From assembly GCA_023898365.1 (NCBI GenBank), contig CP060219.1, positions 248,001 through 312,000 of the forward strand: 64,000 nucleotides of DNA, written 5' to 3'. This document shows positions 28,417 through 37,484 of the stretch, one piece after another (the stretch's first letter is position 1; each line of letters starts with the position of its first letter). The position numbers and the translations under genes are program-made. This DNA is from Candidatus Woesearchaeota archaeon (lineage in GTDB: Archaea > Nanobdellota > Nanobdellia > Woesearchaeales > GCA-023898365). Below the pieces are notes generated by a model. That model did not search any database and was not told the origin of the DNA. It saw nothing but the letters and a program-made list of their open reading frames with translations.

Positions 28417-29930
28417 CGAGACAGTAAAGGATCAGCAACTTGCAAGTTATCTGCTTGCATGACAGCTCGTGCAGAACCAAAACCAAAATCATAATTCTGT
28501 TGAACATACGCAGCTCTTTGCGCTGCCAATTCTTCAGGAGTCGCAGGAGCTAGCAAATCAGCACCCGCTCTAACAAAAGCATCGCCAAACATATAACCGC
28601 ATGCACCAACACATAATTCTGCCCCCACCCACAAAAAAGGCCCTGTGGGTCCTGCAGCAAGTAAAGGAGTTGTGTACGGCGCGGCAAGTGCTAAAGCAGA
28701 GCTTGCGCCAATAAGACCACCACCAATAGCAGCGGACTCGCTTGCAACTCCTTCAACCCCTCCAGTCTCAGCTGCGGAAGCAAGTTCCGGCATGATTAAG
28801 AACAAGGTAAGAACAGGTGCTGCACCCCTAACAAGAATTTTGCTTGATAAACGTGGTCGCAATTCAGCATCCAATGCCTTAAGCAAGTCTGCATGATGCC
28901 GCGAACCAATTGCGTTAGCATGATTATTTTCCCTCTGCAAAGCAAACAAAAACTGCGAATCATCTAATCCATAAATTATCTTTAAACGAACAAACTCCTC
29001 GGCAATTTGCCTTCTTGACCAACCAGGTTTGATTCCTATTTTGAAGTCTGTTCTGGAAAGGGTCTGTCCCGTTCTTGCATAATATTCCTCTGCGAGTGCA
29101 GGCGAAGGATGCATATACACCTTAAATCTCGTCTCTTGCAGCTCAATGCGATCAGGAATCCAGCCTTTCTTAGCATCAATAATCCGTGCATGAGGAATCA
29201 TACGATTTTCTAAGCGAGGATCCATCCCATCAGGATCCACTAAATTCATTGGGTTGTTTCCCACATAAGAATAAGCATGATTACTTCTGACCGGATCTAC
29301 CCCGGTGAATCTTCCAATGTTTGGATCGTAGTATCTTGCACCGAAGAAATAAAGACCAGATTCATCCAATTCTTTTTCTGTTGCAAAACTTAACCGAGAA
29401 TTAGTACTAACCAACTCCTGACCAAAAGGAAGACTAAGAAACTCACCAGTAACCTGCGCAGTATTCGCAGCAGTCTTCAAACGAACAGAACTTAAACGAT
29501 CACTATGACGAAAAGACAATTTACCATTTCTTAACTCACCAACACCCGGCACAAAACGAGTCACCACAGGAAAACTTAAACCACGAACACCAACATCAAC
29601 GTCATCAAAACCAAAATCATCATCAACATCATTACCAGAATCAACAACCTCCTTCACAACATCTTTCTGCACAACACCATTACCATCCTCCTTAACAACA
29701 ACATCCTTAACAACCTCTTCCTTAACAACAACCAACTCATCAGAAGCATCAACATGAGACTTACCAACAACCTCAACATCATCCAAAGAAGCATCACTAC
29801 TTGGCGCAGTCACATCAACACTAAAAGCACGACCACTACCATCAAAATCAAAACGACCAACAAACAACAACAAAACACCAACTAAAGCAACCAAACCAAC
29901 AACCAAAGGAAAAACAACAAAACGACTCAC
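28413..29930 (-). CDS. Miniature RHS-core protein with membrane anchor and variable C-terminal domain
   Basis: The protein has 505 residues from a GTG start at 29930. Residues 1-25 are a membrane helix (VVFPLVVGLVALVGVLLLFV). Residues 30-110 are low-complexity Val/Asp/Lys. Residues 120-235 hold one complete RHS-associated core: FRHSDRLSSVRL, LPFGQEL, LYFFGARYYDPNIGRFTGVD, YVGNNPMNLVDPDG. The remaining 270 residues are unrelated, as in polymorphic-toxin RHS proteins, and include two hydrophobic Gly/Ala-rich segments (APVLTLFLIMPELASA and AAIGGGLIGASSALALAAPY) that could insert into membranes. Typical RHS proteins exceed 1000 residues, so this is a truncated form. Codon usage changes abruptly near 29390: almost only T- or G-ending codons before it, normal A-rich codons after it. 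No immunity gene is identifiable. Confidence 0.75.
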   Translation of the reverse strand: MSRFVVFPLVVGLVALVGVLLLFVGRFDFDGSGRAFSVDVTAPSSDASLDDVEVVGKSHVDASDELVVVKEEVVKDVVVKEDGNGVVQKDVVKEVVDSGNDVDDDFGFDDVDVGVRGLSFPVVTRFVPGVGELRNGKLSFRHSDRLSSVRLKTAANTAQVTGEFLSLPFGQELVSTNSRLSFATEKELDESGLYFFGARYYDPNIGRFTGVDPVRSNHAYSYVGNNPMNLVDPDGMDPRLENRMIPHARIIDAKKGWIPDRIELQETRFKVYMHPSPALAEEYYARTGQTLSRTDFKIGIKPGWSRRQIAEEFVRLKIIYGLDDSQFLFALQRENNHANAIGSRHHADLLKALDAELRPRLSSKILVRGAAPVLTLFLIMPELASAAETGGVEGVASESAAIGGGLIGASSALALAAPYTTPLLAAGPTGPFLWVGAELCVGACGYMFGDAFVRAGADLLAPATPEELAAQRAAYVQQNYDFGFGSARAVMQADNLQVADPLLSR

Positions 29931-29984
29931 AACAACACCAAAATAATTAGAAGGAAAAGAATTTAAAAAAGTATCGAGAAGGAA

Positions 29985-30569
29985 TTACGGCCGAATCCAA
30001 CGAATTTCCCAGTAAGAAATATCGCCTTCATCATCAACAACGCCAATAAGTAAACGTTTCTTTGTTGAATGCGCAACGCGATTCTTTGCAGCAAATTCAT
30101 GCCAGGTTAACACAGATCCTTCGCTAACAGGATAGAGAATCCAGCGCGCATGATCATCGCCTGGTTTCACGCCACGATCATAGACTCGAAAATCTCCCCC
30201 AAATTTGAGGGCTGTTTTGACAATGTATCCTCGTCCTCGCATATCCCTATAAACTGCGTAGCGAACAAAGAAATTTGGTTCGATGCGTTCAGCTCGTTTA
30301 ATAAAAATTTGTTTGTCAAGCACTTGGCGTCTTCCGTCAAGAACGGTTGCGCGTCCTTTTTCTAAAAGAAAGAGTGCTTCGTTTAATGAAAAGTGAAGAG
30401 AATTGTCCTCTGCTAAATAGCCGAAACGACCAGTTGCATACAGGTCAAGTGCTTCTTCAGTGTCTGATGCAACAACTGTTCCTTTGACAAACATGAGTGT
30501 TGGAACCACTTTCTTTTTTGTTTGTTTTTCTTCTGGAACTGTTGCAACGCCAGGATCAATTTTTTCCAT
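29985..30569 (-). CDS. endA: tRNA-splicing endonuclease EndA
   Basis: This 194-residue endonuclease cuts archaeal tRNA introns at bulge-helix-bulge junctions. The N-terminal domain (residues 25-80) is followed by the catalytic domain with the conserved Tyr in VYRDMRGRGYIVKTALKFGG, the His in GDDHARWILYP and the Lys in RVAHSTKKRLLIGVVDDEG. All three members of the Tyr/His/Lys triad are visible, and the length fits the single-subunit homomeric form. The intron-bearing tRNA-Trp at 15713 is a likely substrate. The gene diverges from RNase Z across a 57-base gap with one palindromic TATA box centred 29.5 bases from this ATG, so both tRNA-maturation genes appear to share a promoter. Confidence 0.95.
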   Translation of the reverse strand: MEKIDPGVATVPEEKQTKKKVVPTLMFVKGTVVASDTEEALDLYATGRFGYLAEDNSLHFSLNEALFLLEKGRATVLDGRRQVLDKQIFIKRAERIEPNFFVRYAVYRDMRGRGYIVKTALKFGGDFRVYDRGVKPGDDHARWILYPVSEGSVLTWHEFAAKNRVAHSTKKRLLIGVVDDEGDISYWEIRWIRP

Positions 30570-30592
30570 GCAAGAGAAACAGAATAAAAAAG

Positions 30593-30604
30593 TATTTATA
30601 AATA
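30593..30604. promoter_or_regulatory. Palindromic TATA box shared by divergent endA and RNase Z genes
   Basis: TATTTATAAATA is a perfect 12-bp palindrome. Its centre is 29.5 bases from the endA ATG (30569, minus strand) and 28.5 bases from the RNase Z ATG (30627, plus strand). No other TATA-like element lies in the 57-base gap. Confidence 0.75.
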
Positions 30605-30626
30605 AGATGGCTTTCTTTCATCTAAT

Positions 30627-31520
30627 ATGGTATGCGAACTCACAATGCTTGGCACCTCATCAATGGTACCAACAAAAGAACGCAATGTGCAAAGTTTTTG
30701 TCTGAGTTTTCAAGGAGAGCTCATTTTAGTAGATTGCGGAGAAGGAACCCAGCGCCAAATGAATATTGCTGGCTTGAATCGCACAAAAGTGACCAAGATT
30801 CTTCTTACGCATTGGCACGGAGACCACGTTTCAGGACTTATCGGATTATTACAAACAATTGGCAATGGACAAGTAGATCATGACATACTTATTATTGGAC
30901 CAAGAGGAACAAAAGAACGCATGAATCATCTCTTGCAAACAGTAGCGTATGAAAAAGAACTTCCCCTCACCATAGTTGAAGTGGAAAAAGAAGGTGAAGT
31001 GCACAAAACTAAAGACTATCATATCGAAGCATATTTTTTAGAACACTCAACACCGTGCGTTGGGTATCGCTTTGTTGAAGCAGATAAGCGCAACGTGCTT
31101 ATGACAAAAATTCCAAAAGACTTACCTGGGATTCTTGTTGGCAAACTCTCAGAAGGAAAACCTGTTGCGTGGAAAGAAAAAACGATCAAAGCAGAAGACG
31201 TGACAAGTGTGAAAAAAGGAAAAGTGATCGGATTTGTTGCAGACACGGCACTGTGCAATGGTTGTTTTGCCGTTGCCAAAGAAGCAGATCTTCTCATCAC
31301 CGAATGCACCTATGCAAAACAGCATAAGGAAAAAGCGCACGAATATAAACACTTATGCACGCAAGATGTGTGCGCAATTATTTCACAAGCAGAACCGAAG
31401 AAAACGGTTGCAACACATTTCTCGCAAAGGTATAAAGATCTTGCACTAATCGAAGAAGAACTGAAAACGTGTAGTGATGACGTAGAACTCGGACATGATT
31501 TTAAGAAAATAAAAATTTAG
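30627..31520 (+). CDS. rnz: Ribonuclease Z
   Basis: This 297-residue metallo-beta-lactamase-fold endonuclease trims tRNA 3' trailers. The zinc-binding motif LLTHWHGDHVSGL (HxHxDH) is at about residues 51-63. Further ligands are in YFLEHSTPCVGYRF, VADTALC (Asp) and VATHFSQRY (His). The N-terminal MLGTSSMVPTKERN matches the usual LGTxxxxPtxxRN strand. The tRNA-binding exosite arm lies around residues 160-200. The start is the ATG at 30627, at leaderless spacing from the shared palindromic TATA box. Both tRNAs here encode CCA, so RNase Z would need to cut after, or be discouraged by, the CCA. Confidence 0.93.
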   Translation: MVCELTMLGTSSMVPTKERNVQSFCLSFQGELILVDCGEGTQRQMNIAGLNRTKVTKILLTHWHGDHVSGLIGLLQTIGNGQVDHDILIIGPRGTKERMNHLLQTVAYEKELPLTIVEVEKEGEVHKTKDYHIEAYFLEHSTPCVGYRFVEADKRNVLMTKIPKDLPGILVGKLSEGKPVAWKEKTIKAEDVTSVKKGKVIGFVADTALCNGCFAVAKEADLLITECTYAKQHKEKAHEYKHLCTQDVCAIISQAEPKKTVATHFSQRYKDLALIEEELKTCSDDVELGHDFKKIKI

Positions 31521-31546
31521 AAAGAAAAAAAAATCTCTTAAAAAAA

Positions 31547-33433
31547 TTATGCTTCTTGTGATTTTTGAGCCTTTTTTATTTCTCCTTGTACAATGCTGTT
31601 TACTTTCTCAGGCAACCGATTGAGTCGATAGGTTGCAGGATCGAATCTGACAAGACCTTGAAATGCAGGAAGCCTGCGAAGCGTTGCAGCAACTTCATCA
31701 TTGGCAATTCTTCTATAATCTTCATGGCCTTGATCCCACGTGCGAAGTCCTGCCTGGTAGAATTGTTGACGGGGATCCATTGTCACCACATGTTGCACAA
31801 CACCCATCATAGGGGCAACATACTCAGCTGCATTTTTATGTCCTGCTGCAAGCAAATCAACATAGAGTTTTCTTCCCAAGTGCATGGCAGCTACGACTTC
31901 ATCACGCATACCAACGTTCTCGAACATAGGATGCATGGTAAATCCGTGAAAACCATACCGAGACCATTGTTGTCTGTCGCCTCGTTGTCGTTGCAAGTCA
32001 CGAAACGCGCCATAATTATAGGTTCGCTCAAACACGAGAGCACCAACTTCCAAAGCATGAGGGAACTCATCATGAGGACCCATTCCTTCAAGTAACGTTA
32101 ATGCAATTTTTCTTCGCTCATCTTGATCTAAAGAGGCAACTCTGCCAACTATATCAGCAAATGAATGTTCTCCAGTACTATCACTAAACAATGCACTTGC
32201 CAGTAAGCGCGTTTCAAGATCTCTTGTTGCAGAAACTAATTTTGAACCAATTTCGAATTCTCCAAAAGAAAGAGGTTGGAGAGAAGAACCTTCCATGATC
32301 GTATCACAAAGCTCAGCCATTCGTTCATGACGTTCTACTTGGTATTGACTCGCATCACCATACTTCATTAACGTTGGACTAACTTTTAATGCTTCAATTT
32401 GTGCGGCTCTTCCAATGAGTTGCGCTTCCCACAAAGGATCAGATTGCATCATGGTAAGAAGCTCTTGGAATCGTCTCGTGTTTAGCGTCACTGCAAGGCT
32501 TGTTGTCATAAATTGAGGAATAAGCATGCGCGCGACATCAAATGCTGCAGCGCCAATCACCCCATCCCATTCTTTGCTTCGTATAACCCGATCAGAATCA
32601 ACTCCTGCCGCTCGCAAGCGAGAAGCAATTTCTTCATTTGCATCATCTCGAAGTCCATGCAAATTACCATGGAACCATTCTTTGCTTCGCTCAAGCGCAC
32701 GATTGTACAACCCGATAAGATGTGCGCCATACGCTGCAAAGCGATCTTCAAATGGTGTGCCTCTCACTTCAAAAGGAATTGCTAAGTTTTCTGCTTCAAA
32801 CGGTATTGCTCGCGTTGATTGTTCTTGGTACGCGCCAACACGTTCAAACTCCAAAAGCTTTGTCAAACGTTGTGATACTCCTTCGAAGACCATACGAATA
32901 GTTCCTGAATCACGCAGAGAAGCATGACCATAATTGATACCGTATCGTTCAACAAATAATCCTGCCACCACAGAAAAAACGTCCAAGAAATTTGTATCAG
33001 AACGACGAATCGCATAGGCAATATTCTGAATAGTCATTGCAGGATCTATACGTTCCATGCCCGCGGCAATTTCGAGCAAACGATCCCTTGCAGGAATTGT
33101 TGCTCTTGCATATTGACCTGCAAGTTGACCCCATAAATCACCAGGCATACTGTCTCGAACCGAAGAAACATTTGAGCGAGGATTACCAAAGAAATAGTCA
33201 AGAATATCGAGTTCATCTTCAGAATAATGCGTTCCCTCTTCTTTAAGAGCATGCCAAGGAGCGACACGTCGTCCAAGAAATCTGCCCATACCGCGAAATT
33301 CATCGACCAAACGACCTTCTGATCGAGAGGTAAAATCTCGAAGTAGTTGTTTGTTCTTACCTTGCTCGTTAATTGGTTCACCTGGGAGAATTTGTTCAGC
33401 GATAACGTCTTCTACAGAATGATAAGTTGCCAT
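31547..33433 (-). CDS. Double ThyX-like protein (flavin-dependent thymidylate synthase homologue)
   Basis: The protein has 628 residues, much longer than the 220-250 of classic ThyX. Two ThyX-like halves can be seen. The first (about 130-250) has YGHASLRDSGTIRMVFEGVS and VGAYQEQSTRAIPF. The second (about 450-590) has FERTYNYGAFRDLQRQRGDR followed by QQWSRYGFHG. The second resembles RHRxxSxNExSxRY, but the His is Gln and the Ser is not retained. This two-domain form occurs in bacterial and archaeal relatives annotated as ThyX-like and is not well characterised. It may methylate dUMP with folate and FAD, or have lost that role. The ATG at 33433 is preferred over a GTG at 33445, with a TATA-like ATATAAG about 31 bases upstream. 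Confidence 0.75.
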   Translation of the reverse strand: MATYHSVEDVIAEQILPGEPINEQGKNKQLLRDFTSRSEGRLVDEFRGMGRFLGRRVAPWHALKEEGTHYSEDELDILDYFFGNPRSNVSSVRDSMPGDLWGQLAGQYARATIPARDRLLEIAAGMERIDPAMTIQNIAYAIRRSDTNFLDVFSVVAGLFVERYGINYGHASLRDSGTIRMVFEGVSQRLTKLLEFERVGAYQEQSTRAIPFEAENLAIPFEVRGTPFEDRFAAYGAHLIGLYNRALERSKEWFHGNLHGLRDDANEEIASRLRAAGVDSDRVIRSKEWDGVIGAAAFDVARMLIPQFMTTSLAVTLNTRRFQELLTMMQSDPLWEAQLIGRAAQIEALKVSPTLMKYGDASQYQVERHERMAELCDTIMEGSSLQPLSFGEFEIGSKLVSATRDLETRLLASALFSDSTGEHSFADIVGRVASLDQDERRKIALTLLEGMGPHDEFPHALEVGALVFERTYNYGAFRDLQRQRGDRQQWSRYGFHGFTMHPMFENVGMRDEVVAAMHLGRKLYVDLLAAGHKNAAEYVAPMMGVVQHVVTMDPRQQFYQAGLRTWDQGHEDYRRIANDEVAATLRRLPAFQGLVRFDPATYRLNRLPEKVNSIVQGEIKKAQKSQEA

Positions 33434-33570
33434 GGTAACAAGCACGCAAAATGAACTTACTTATATTTGTTATCATTCAAGAGAGAATACGAGGTAAAAT
33501 ATTTCCGAGAAAAGAAGAATTTTTCGCAAATCTTACGAACTACAGTTGCAGAACATGTTTGTGAAAGAAA

Positions 33571-33646
33571 TGGGGCGGTAACCGGGGATTGAACCCGGAC
33601 CAGGGGTTCCACAGACCCCTATGCTAACCATTACACTATTACCACC
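33571..33646 (-). tRNA. tRNA-His(GTG) with encoded G-1 and CCA
   Basis: Read on the minus strand, G-1 precedes acceptor GTGGTAA, which pairs with TTACCGC. The discriminator is C and CCA is encoded. The anticodon arm is GGGGT-CTGTGGA-ACCCC, giving anticodon GTG. The T arm is CCGGG-TTCAATC-CCCGG. The G-1:C73 pair is the histidine identity element. There is no intron. Confidence 0.95.
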
Positions 33647-33669
33647 ACAAACAAGAAGAAGCAAGAAAA

Positions 33670-33729
33670 CTAACGATGAACACGACCAGCGCACGCCGCG
33701 CCTTTCGCCTCAAAGAAAGTAGCTTTCAT
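33670..33729 (-). CDS. Candidate 19-residue leaderless small ORF upstream of tRNA-His
   Basis: The frame encodes MKATFFEAKGAACAGRVHR. Its ATG at 33729 lies 27 bases from the centre of a TATA box (TTTATATATT, about 33751-33760), the same spacing as the leaderless genes in this window. The stretch is clearly more GC-rich than its surroundings, which would also fit a structured small RNA. The tRNA-His begins 23 bases downstream on the same strand, so they may share a transcript. I do not recognise the peptide. Confidence 0.35.
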   Translation of the reverse strand: MKATFFEAKGAACAGRVHR

Positions 33730-33750
33730 ACTGCAAAGACAATGAAAGTC

Positions 33751-33760
33751 AATATATAAA
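33751..33760 (-). promoter_or_regulatory. TATA box of the small ORF / tRNA-His unit
   Basis: On the minus strand it reads TTTATATATT. It is about 27 bases from the ATG at 33729 and about 110 bases from tRNA-His; no closer TATA box for the tRNA is visible. Confidence 0.5.
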
Positions 33761-33862
33761 GGTTTCGGGAACAAATAGAGAAGCGAAAAGCAAGAAAACA
33801 CACATACGAAAAAAGTACGAAAGACAAAAAGAAACACAAAAAGAAATCAAAAAAAATCTTGC

Positions 33863-36064
33863 TCAATATACGGGAAGTCCAACAAATTCTTCTCGATCAA
33901 ACTCTTCAACTTGCGGCAACGAGAGCGAAGCCAACGGTTCAAGCGTCTCAAGATCATTTGCCTTCAAATACTTTGTTGAGAGCGTGTAAAGCACATCATC
34001 AATGTACAACCCACGAAGGACCGTCGCTGAATCTCTCCAGTAATAATACGACGTTGAACTTGATCCGTGTTGAATTGTTCCCTTTTGCGTAAAGCCCGTT
34101 TCGTCAACGTCAAAAACATATGCGCCATGCCACATCGTGTATCGATAAGCATATTGACCTTGCGCAATTTTTGCAGTTACTTTCGCAACAGGCAAAACAA
34201 GCAAATTCTTCTCCTTATCAAACAAAAAGGCGTGGTGATCGTCAAGCACAGGGCTTGATGAGCCTTGATCGCCGATAACAACGACATCCTTTTCAACAGG
34301 ATTCGCAACATCACTAACATCATACAATGCGAGTTTGATGCCGCCAAGTCGGCCCTCTTCATCACCATCTCTTCCAACACCAATAATGAGATTCTCATCG
34401 TAAGGATGCAAATAGCTGCTAAAGCCAGGCATATGTAATTCGCCAAGCACATTTGGATTGGTAGCATCACTTAAGTCAATAACGAAGAGCGGATCTGTGC
34501 GCTCAAAAGTTACTAAGTACAGACGATCTCCTAAAAATCTTGCTGCAAAAATTGATTGATCCCGTGCAAGATTGCGAAGATCACCAACCAGGTTTAAATC
34601 TTCATCAAGGACAAAAACATTATTGGTAACAATACGCTCTCCAACCCAGATATTAATGGTTGTTGCAACGCGAAGATTTCCTTCATATTCGTCAAGACTG
34701 AATTGGTTGAGTAGCGATCCAGGAACACTTCCTGTTGCGGCGTAGGAAAGTTTTCCGTTTGCAAGTCCAAATTTATGAATCTGCGTTTGATCATAAGCCA
34801 ATGCTTGTTCTGTGTCATAGGCGAGAAGTGCTTCTTCGATATCTCCAAATACCTCTTCGTAGACTTGAGCAAAGGAATCATCAGTTGCTGCTTTTTCAAA
34901 AAATGCTCCAAGAAGCAAACTGATTTCTTGCCAACGTTCGTCTTCAGTCAAGTCTGCGTCAAGTTGATTGATTTGTGTTTTCAATTCAGCAGGTAAGCGA
35001 GGCAAAATCACTTCGTTAAACCGTTCTTCGCCATATCCTTGTCTCCAACCCCACCAATTGTTAGGCCTCGTTGCAAGATATAAATTGTTTTCTGTCATCA
35101 TCAACGTCGTGTCATAACCTACCATGAGCGTCTCGACATCAATTACTTCTTGAGATGCAATAGCAAAAGAAACAATGGTGGCAAAATTATAATTTGTTTC
35201 GGGCGAATCGAAATAGTAAATTGCAGGAGCAATGCGCATCACATCGGTTGATACAAAAGGTTCTGCAATACCGTTTCCATTCCATGAGTATTCTTGCGCA
35301 ATAAAATAGACCGTGTCGCCAATCATGCGCGCGTCTTGGAAATTTCCCGTTGCAGAAACTTTCTGTACAAGTTGAGGATCTGACTTTTCACTCGCATCAA
35401 AAATGTATGCAATAGTCATTTGTCGATATGATTCCTGCGGATAAATATCATATTTAGAAAAGCTAACTGTTTGCTCATATGAACTCACAAACACCACCAC
35501 ATAGTCCCCATTCACAAATAGTTCAGTTGCGCGAGGAGAACGCCAGTTAGTAGTATCCTCACTTATTGGCGTTTCAGATACAAGTTCTGGCTCTTGAGGA
35601 GTTGTCGCGTCCACAATAACAAGCTTGTTATTAGCAATAGTGTACAGGTAGTTACCATCAGTTTTGATAATATCAGGCTCATCAACGCCTGAAACCTGCA
35701 CATTTGTTTCAGAGTACGCAGGAGTTGTTGAACCACCCATAGTAACAGTGACGGATTTGCCTAGAGAAGATTGCGCATCCATCAAGGCAGCCGTTTCCAT
35801 CATGCCACCCCGTGACATCAAAGGTGAAGAGAATGAACCGCTCTCTTCAAGTTGCTTTGCTTGTAAGTACGCTTGCGCTTCAGCAATACTTGCAAATTTC
35901 TGCAAACCATCATTTGGCAAACCAATAAGTTCTGGATCTTCTTGGTAATTGTTATTTCCATTGCCAAGATCCTGCAGGGTGCACGCAGAAAGTGCAATTA
36001 TGACTACTAGCAAAGGAATGGCAAGGAGCAATGTTTTTTTTATTCCATTATGTTTCTTGATCAT
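33863..36064 (-). CDS. Secreted lipoprotein with C-terminal beta-propeller domain
   Basis: The protein has 733 residues. The ATG at 36064 is chosen because GAGGT lies 8 bases upstream; an in-frame TTG is 9 bases earlier. The signal sequence ends VIIALSACTLQ, a lipobox-like LSAC, so the protein may be lipid-anchored. From about residue 115, YSETNVQVSGVDEPDIIKTD begins the characteristic secreted beta-propeller family (COG4880 / Beta_propel type), with blade motifs such as YLYTIANNKLVIVD, DYVVVFVSS, RMIGDTVYFIAQEYSWN, FLGDRLYLVTFERTDPLFVI and GFSSYLHPYDENLIIGVG. A helical insertion (about 365-430) interrupts the propeller. The biochemical role of this family is unknown. It is transcribed divergently from metK. 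Confidence 0.85.
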   Translation of the reverse strand: MIKKHNGIKKTLLLAIPLLVVIIALSACTLQDLGNGNNNYQEDPELIGLPNDGLQKFASIAEAQAYLQAKQLEESGSFSSPLMSRGGMMETAALMDAQSSLGKSVTVTMGGSTTPAYSETNVQVSGVDEPDIIKTDGNYLYTIANNKLVIVDATTPQEPELVSETPISEDTTNWRSPRATELFVNGDYVVVFVSSYEQTVSFSKYDIYPQESYRQMTIAYIFDASEKSDPQLVQKVSATGNFQDARMIGDTVYFIAQEYSWNGNGIAEPFVSTDVMRIAPAIYYFDSPETNYNFATIVSFAIASQEVIDVETLMVGYDTTLMMTENNLYLATRPNNWWGWRQGYGEERFNEVILPRLPAELKTQINQLDADLTEDERWQEISLLLGAFFEKAATDDSFAQVYEEVFGDIEEALLAYDTEQALAYDQTQIHKFGLANGKLSYAATGSVPGSLLNQFSLDEYEGNLRVATTINIWVGERIVTNNVFVLDEDLNLVGDLRNLARDQSIFAARFLGDRLYLVTFERTDPLFVIDLSDATNPNVLGELHMPGFSSYLHPYDENLIIGVGRDGDEEGRLGGIKLALYDVSDVANPVEKDVVVIGDQGSSSPVLDDHHAFLFDKEKNLLVLPVAKVTAKIAQGQYAYRYTMWHGAYVFDVDETGFTQKGTIQHGSSSTSYYYWRDSATVLRGLYIDDVLYTLSTKYLKANDLETLEPLASLSLPQVEEFDREEFVGLPVY

Positions 36065-36205
36065 ACATATCAACCTCTACATATCATAAGAGAACACTCC
36101 TATTTAAACAAATCGATATGTTTCGGAAAAAACCATAAAAAACACACAAAAAGAAGAGAATATTTTTAAGAGAAAGAAAAAACCAAGACAACGGGGTGAT
36201 TACAC

Positions 36206-37357
36206 ATGAAAGGAAATTATTACTTTACCAGTGAGAGTGTCTCCGAAGGACATCCAGATAAAGTATGTGATAAAGTGAGCGATGCAATTCTTGATGAAGT
36301 CTTACGACAAGATCCGCAAGCAAGAGTTGCAGTGGAAACTGCAACAAAGAACAGCATGATTATGGTACTTGGAGAAATAAAAACAACCGGGTATGTTGAT
36401 ATGCAAAAAGTTGCAAGGGATGCGTTGCGAGATATTGGCTACACAAATGCTAAGTTTGGCATCGATGCTGAAGATGCAGCCGTGCTTGTTGCCGTGCAAC
36501 CACAAAGTCCAGACATCTCCATGGGCGTCAGTTCAGGAGAAGGCATGCATGAAGAGCAAGGAGCAGGAGACCAAGGACTCATGTTTGGCTTTGCCTGTGA
36601 TGAAACTGAAGAGCTTATGCCTTTAGCGATTATGAAGGCGCATGCATTAACAAAAAGACTTGCTGAAGTTCGCAAAAAAGGAATCATTCCTCACTTAGGT
36701 CCTGATGCAAAAAGTCAAGTTACCGTTGAATACAGTGATGGAAAACCTAAACGTATAGAAGCAGTTGTTGTTGCACAGCAACATCTTGAAGAACTTGCCG
36801 AAGAAGATCTTCGCGATGCAATCAGAAACGAAGTAATTGAACCAGTATGCGGAGACTTACTTGACAAGAACACAAAAATCCATATCAACGCAACAGGAAG
36901 GTTTGTTATTGGAGGCCCTGCTGCAGACGCAGGCCTTACAGGAAGAAAAATCATTGTTGATACCTATGGTGGCATGGGCAGACATGGCGGCGGCGCATTT
37001 TCTGGCAAGGATCCTTCGAAAGTTGATCGCAGCGCAGCATATATGGCTCGTTACATTGCAAAAAATCTAGTTGCTGCAGGACTTGCAACAAAATGTGAAG
37101 TGCAACTTGCGTACGCGATTGGCGTTGCAGATCCTGTTGGCGTATATGTTGACACGTTCGGCACTGGAAAAATAAGCGAAGAAAAGATTATTGCTGCAGT
37201 AAAAGAGCATTTTCCTTTAAAACCTGCTGCTATCATCAAGCATCTTAATCTTTTGCGACCAATCTATTATGAAACTGCAGCGTATGGTCATTTTGGTCGA
37301 AGTGGGTTCCCGTGGGAAAAAACAGATATGGTTGAAAAGCTCAAAAAGCTCTTGTAA
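36206..37357 (+). CDS. metK: S-adenosylmethionine synthetase, bacterial type (MetK)
   Basis: This 383-residue enzyme makes S-adenosylmethionine from methionine and ATP. It is clearly the bacterial/eukaryotic MetK family and not the divergent archaeal MAT. The signatures are [20 protein letters not shown] at the N-terminus, [20 protein letters not shown] (methionine and ATP site), [20 protein letters not shown] and [20 protein letters not shown], with the P-loop-like GGGAFSGKD. Every catalytic His, Asp and Lys motif I can check is present. GGGGTGATT lies just upstream of the ATG. The gene stands alone, with the beta-propeller gene divergent to its left. The bacterial type in an archaeal neighbourhood suggests acquisition by gene transfer. 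Confidence 0.97.
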   Translation: MKGNYYFTSESVSEGHPDKVCDKVSDAILDEVLRQDPQARVAVETATKNSMIMVLGEIKTTGYVDMQKVARDALRDIGYTNAKFGIDAEDAAVLVAVQPQSPDISMGVSSGEGMHEEQGAGDQGLMFGFACDETEELMPLAIMKAHALTKRLAEVRKKGIIPHLGPDAKSQVTVEYSDGKPKRIEAVVVAQQHLEELAEEDLRDAIRNEVIEPVCGDLLDKNTKIHINATGRFVIGGPAADAGLTGRKIIVDTYGGMGRHGGGAFSGKDPSKVDRSAAYMARYIAKNLVAAGLATKCEVQLAYAIGVADPVGVYVDTFGTGKISEEKIIAAVKEHFPLKPAAIIKHLNLLRPIYYETAAYGHFGRSGFPWEKTDMVEKLKKLL

Positions 37358-37484
37358 AAGTACAATTCATTTGAAATATTTTTTTCTTTCTTATTCTTGA
37401 TTGTTTAATTTTTGAGCAGTGATAACATAAACGCTTCATTCATAAAAAGCTTTATAATTCTCGATGCAAACCTGAAGAGATAAG

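Noticed and set aside
36065..36205. A SAM riboswitch upstream of metK
   Set aside because: The short divergent gap shows only AT-rich promoter-like sequence and a Shine-Dalgarno-like GGGGTGA; no conserved aptamer core is visible.
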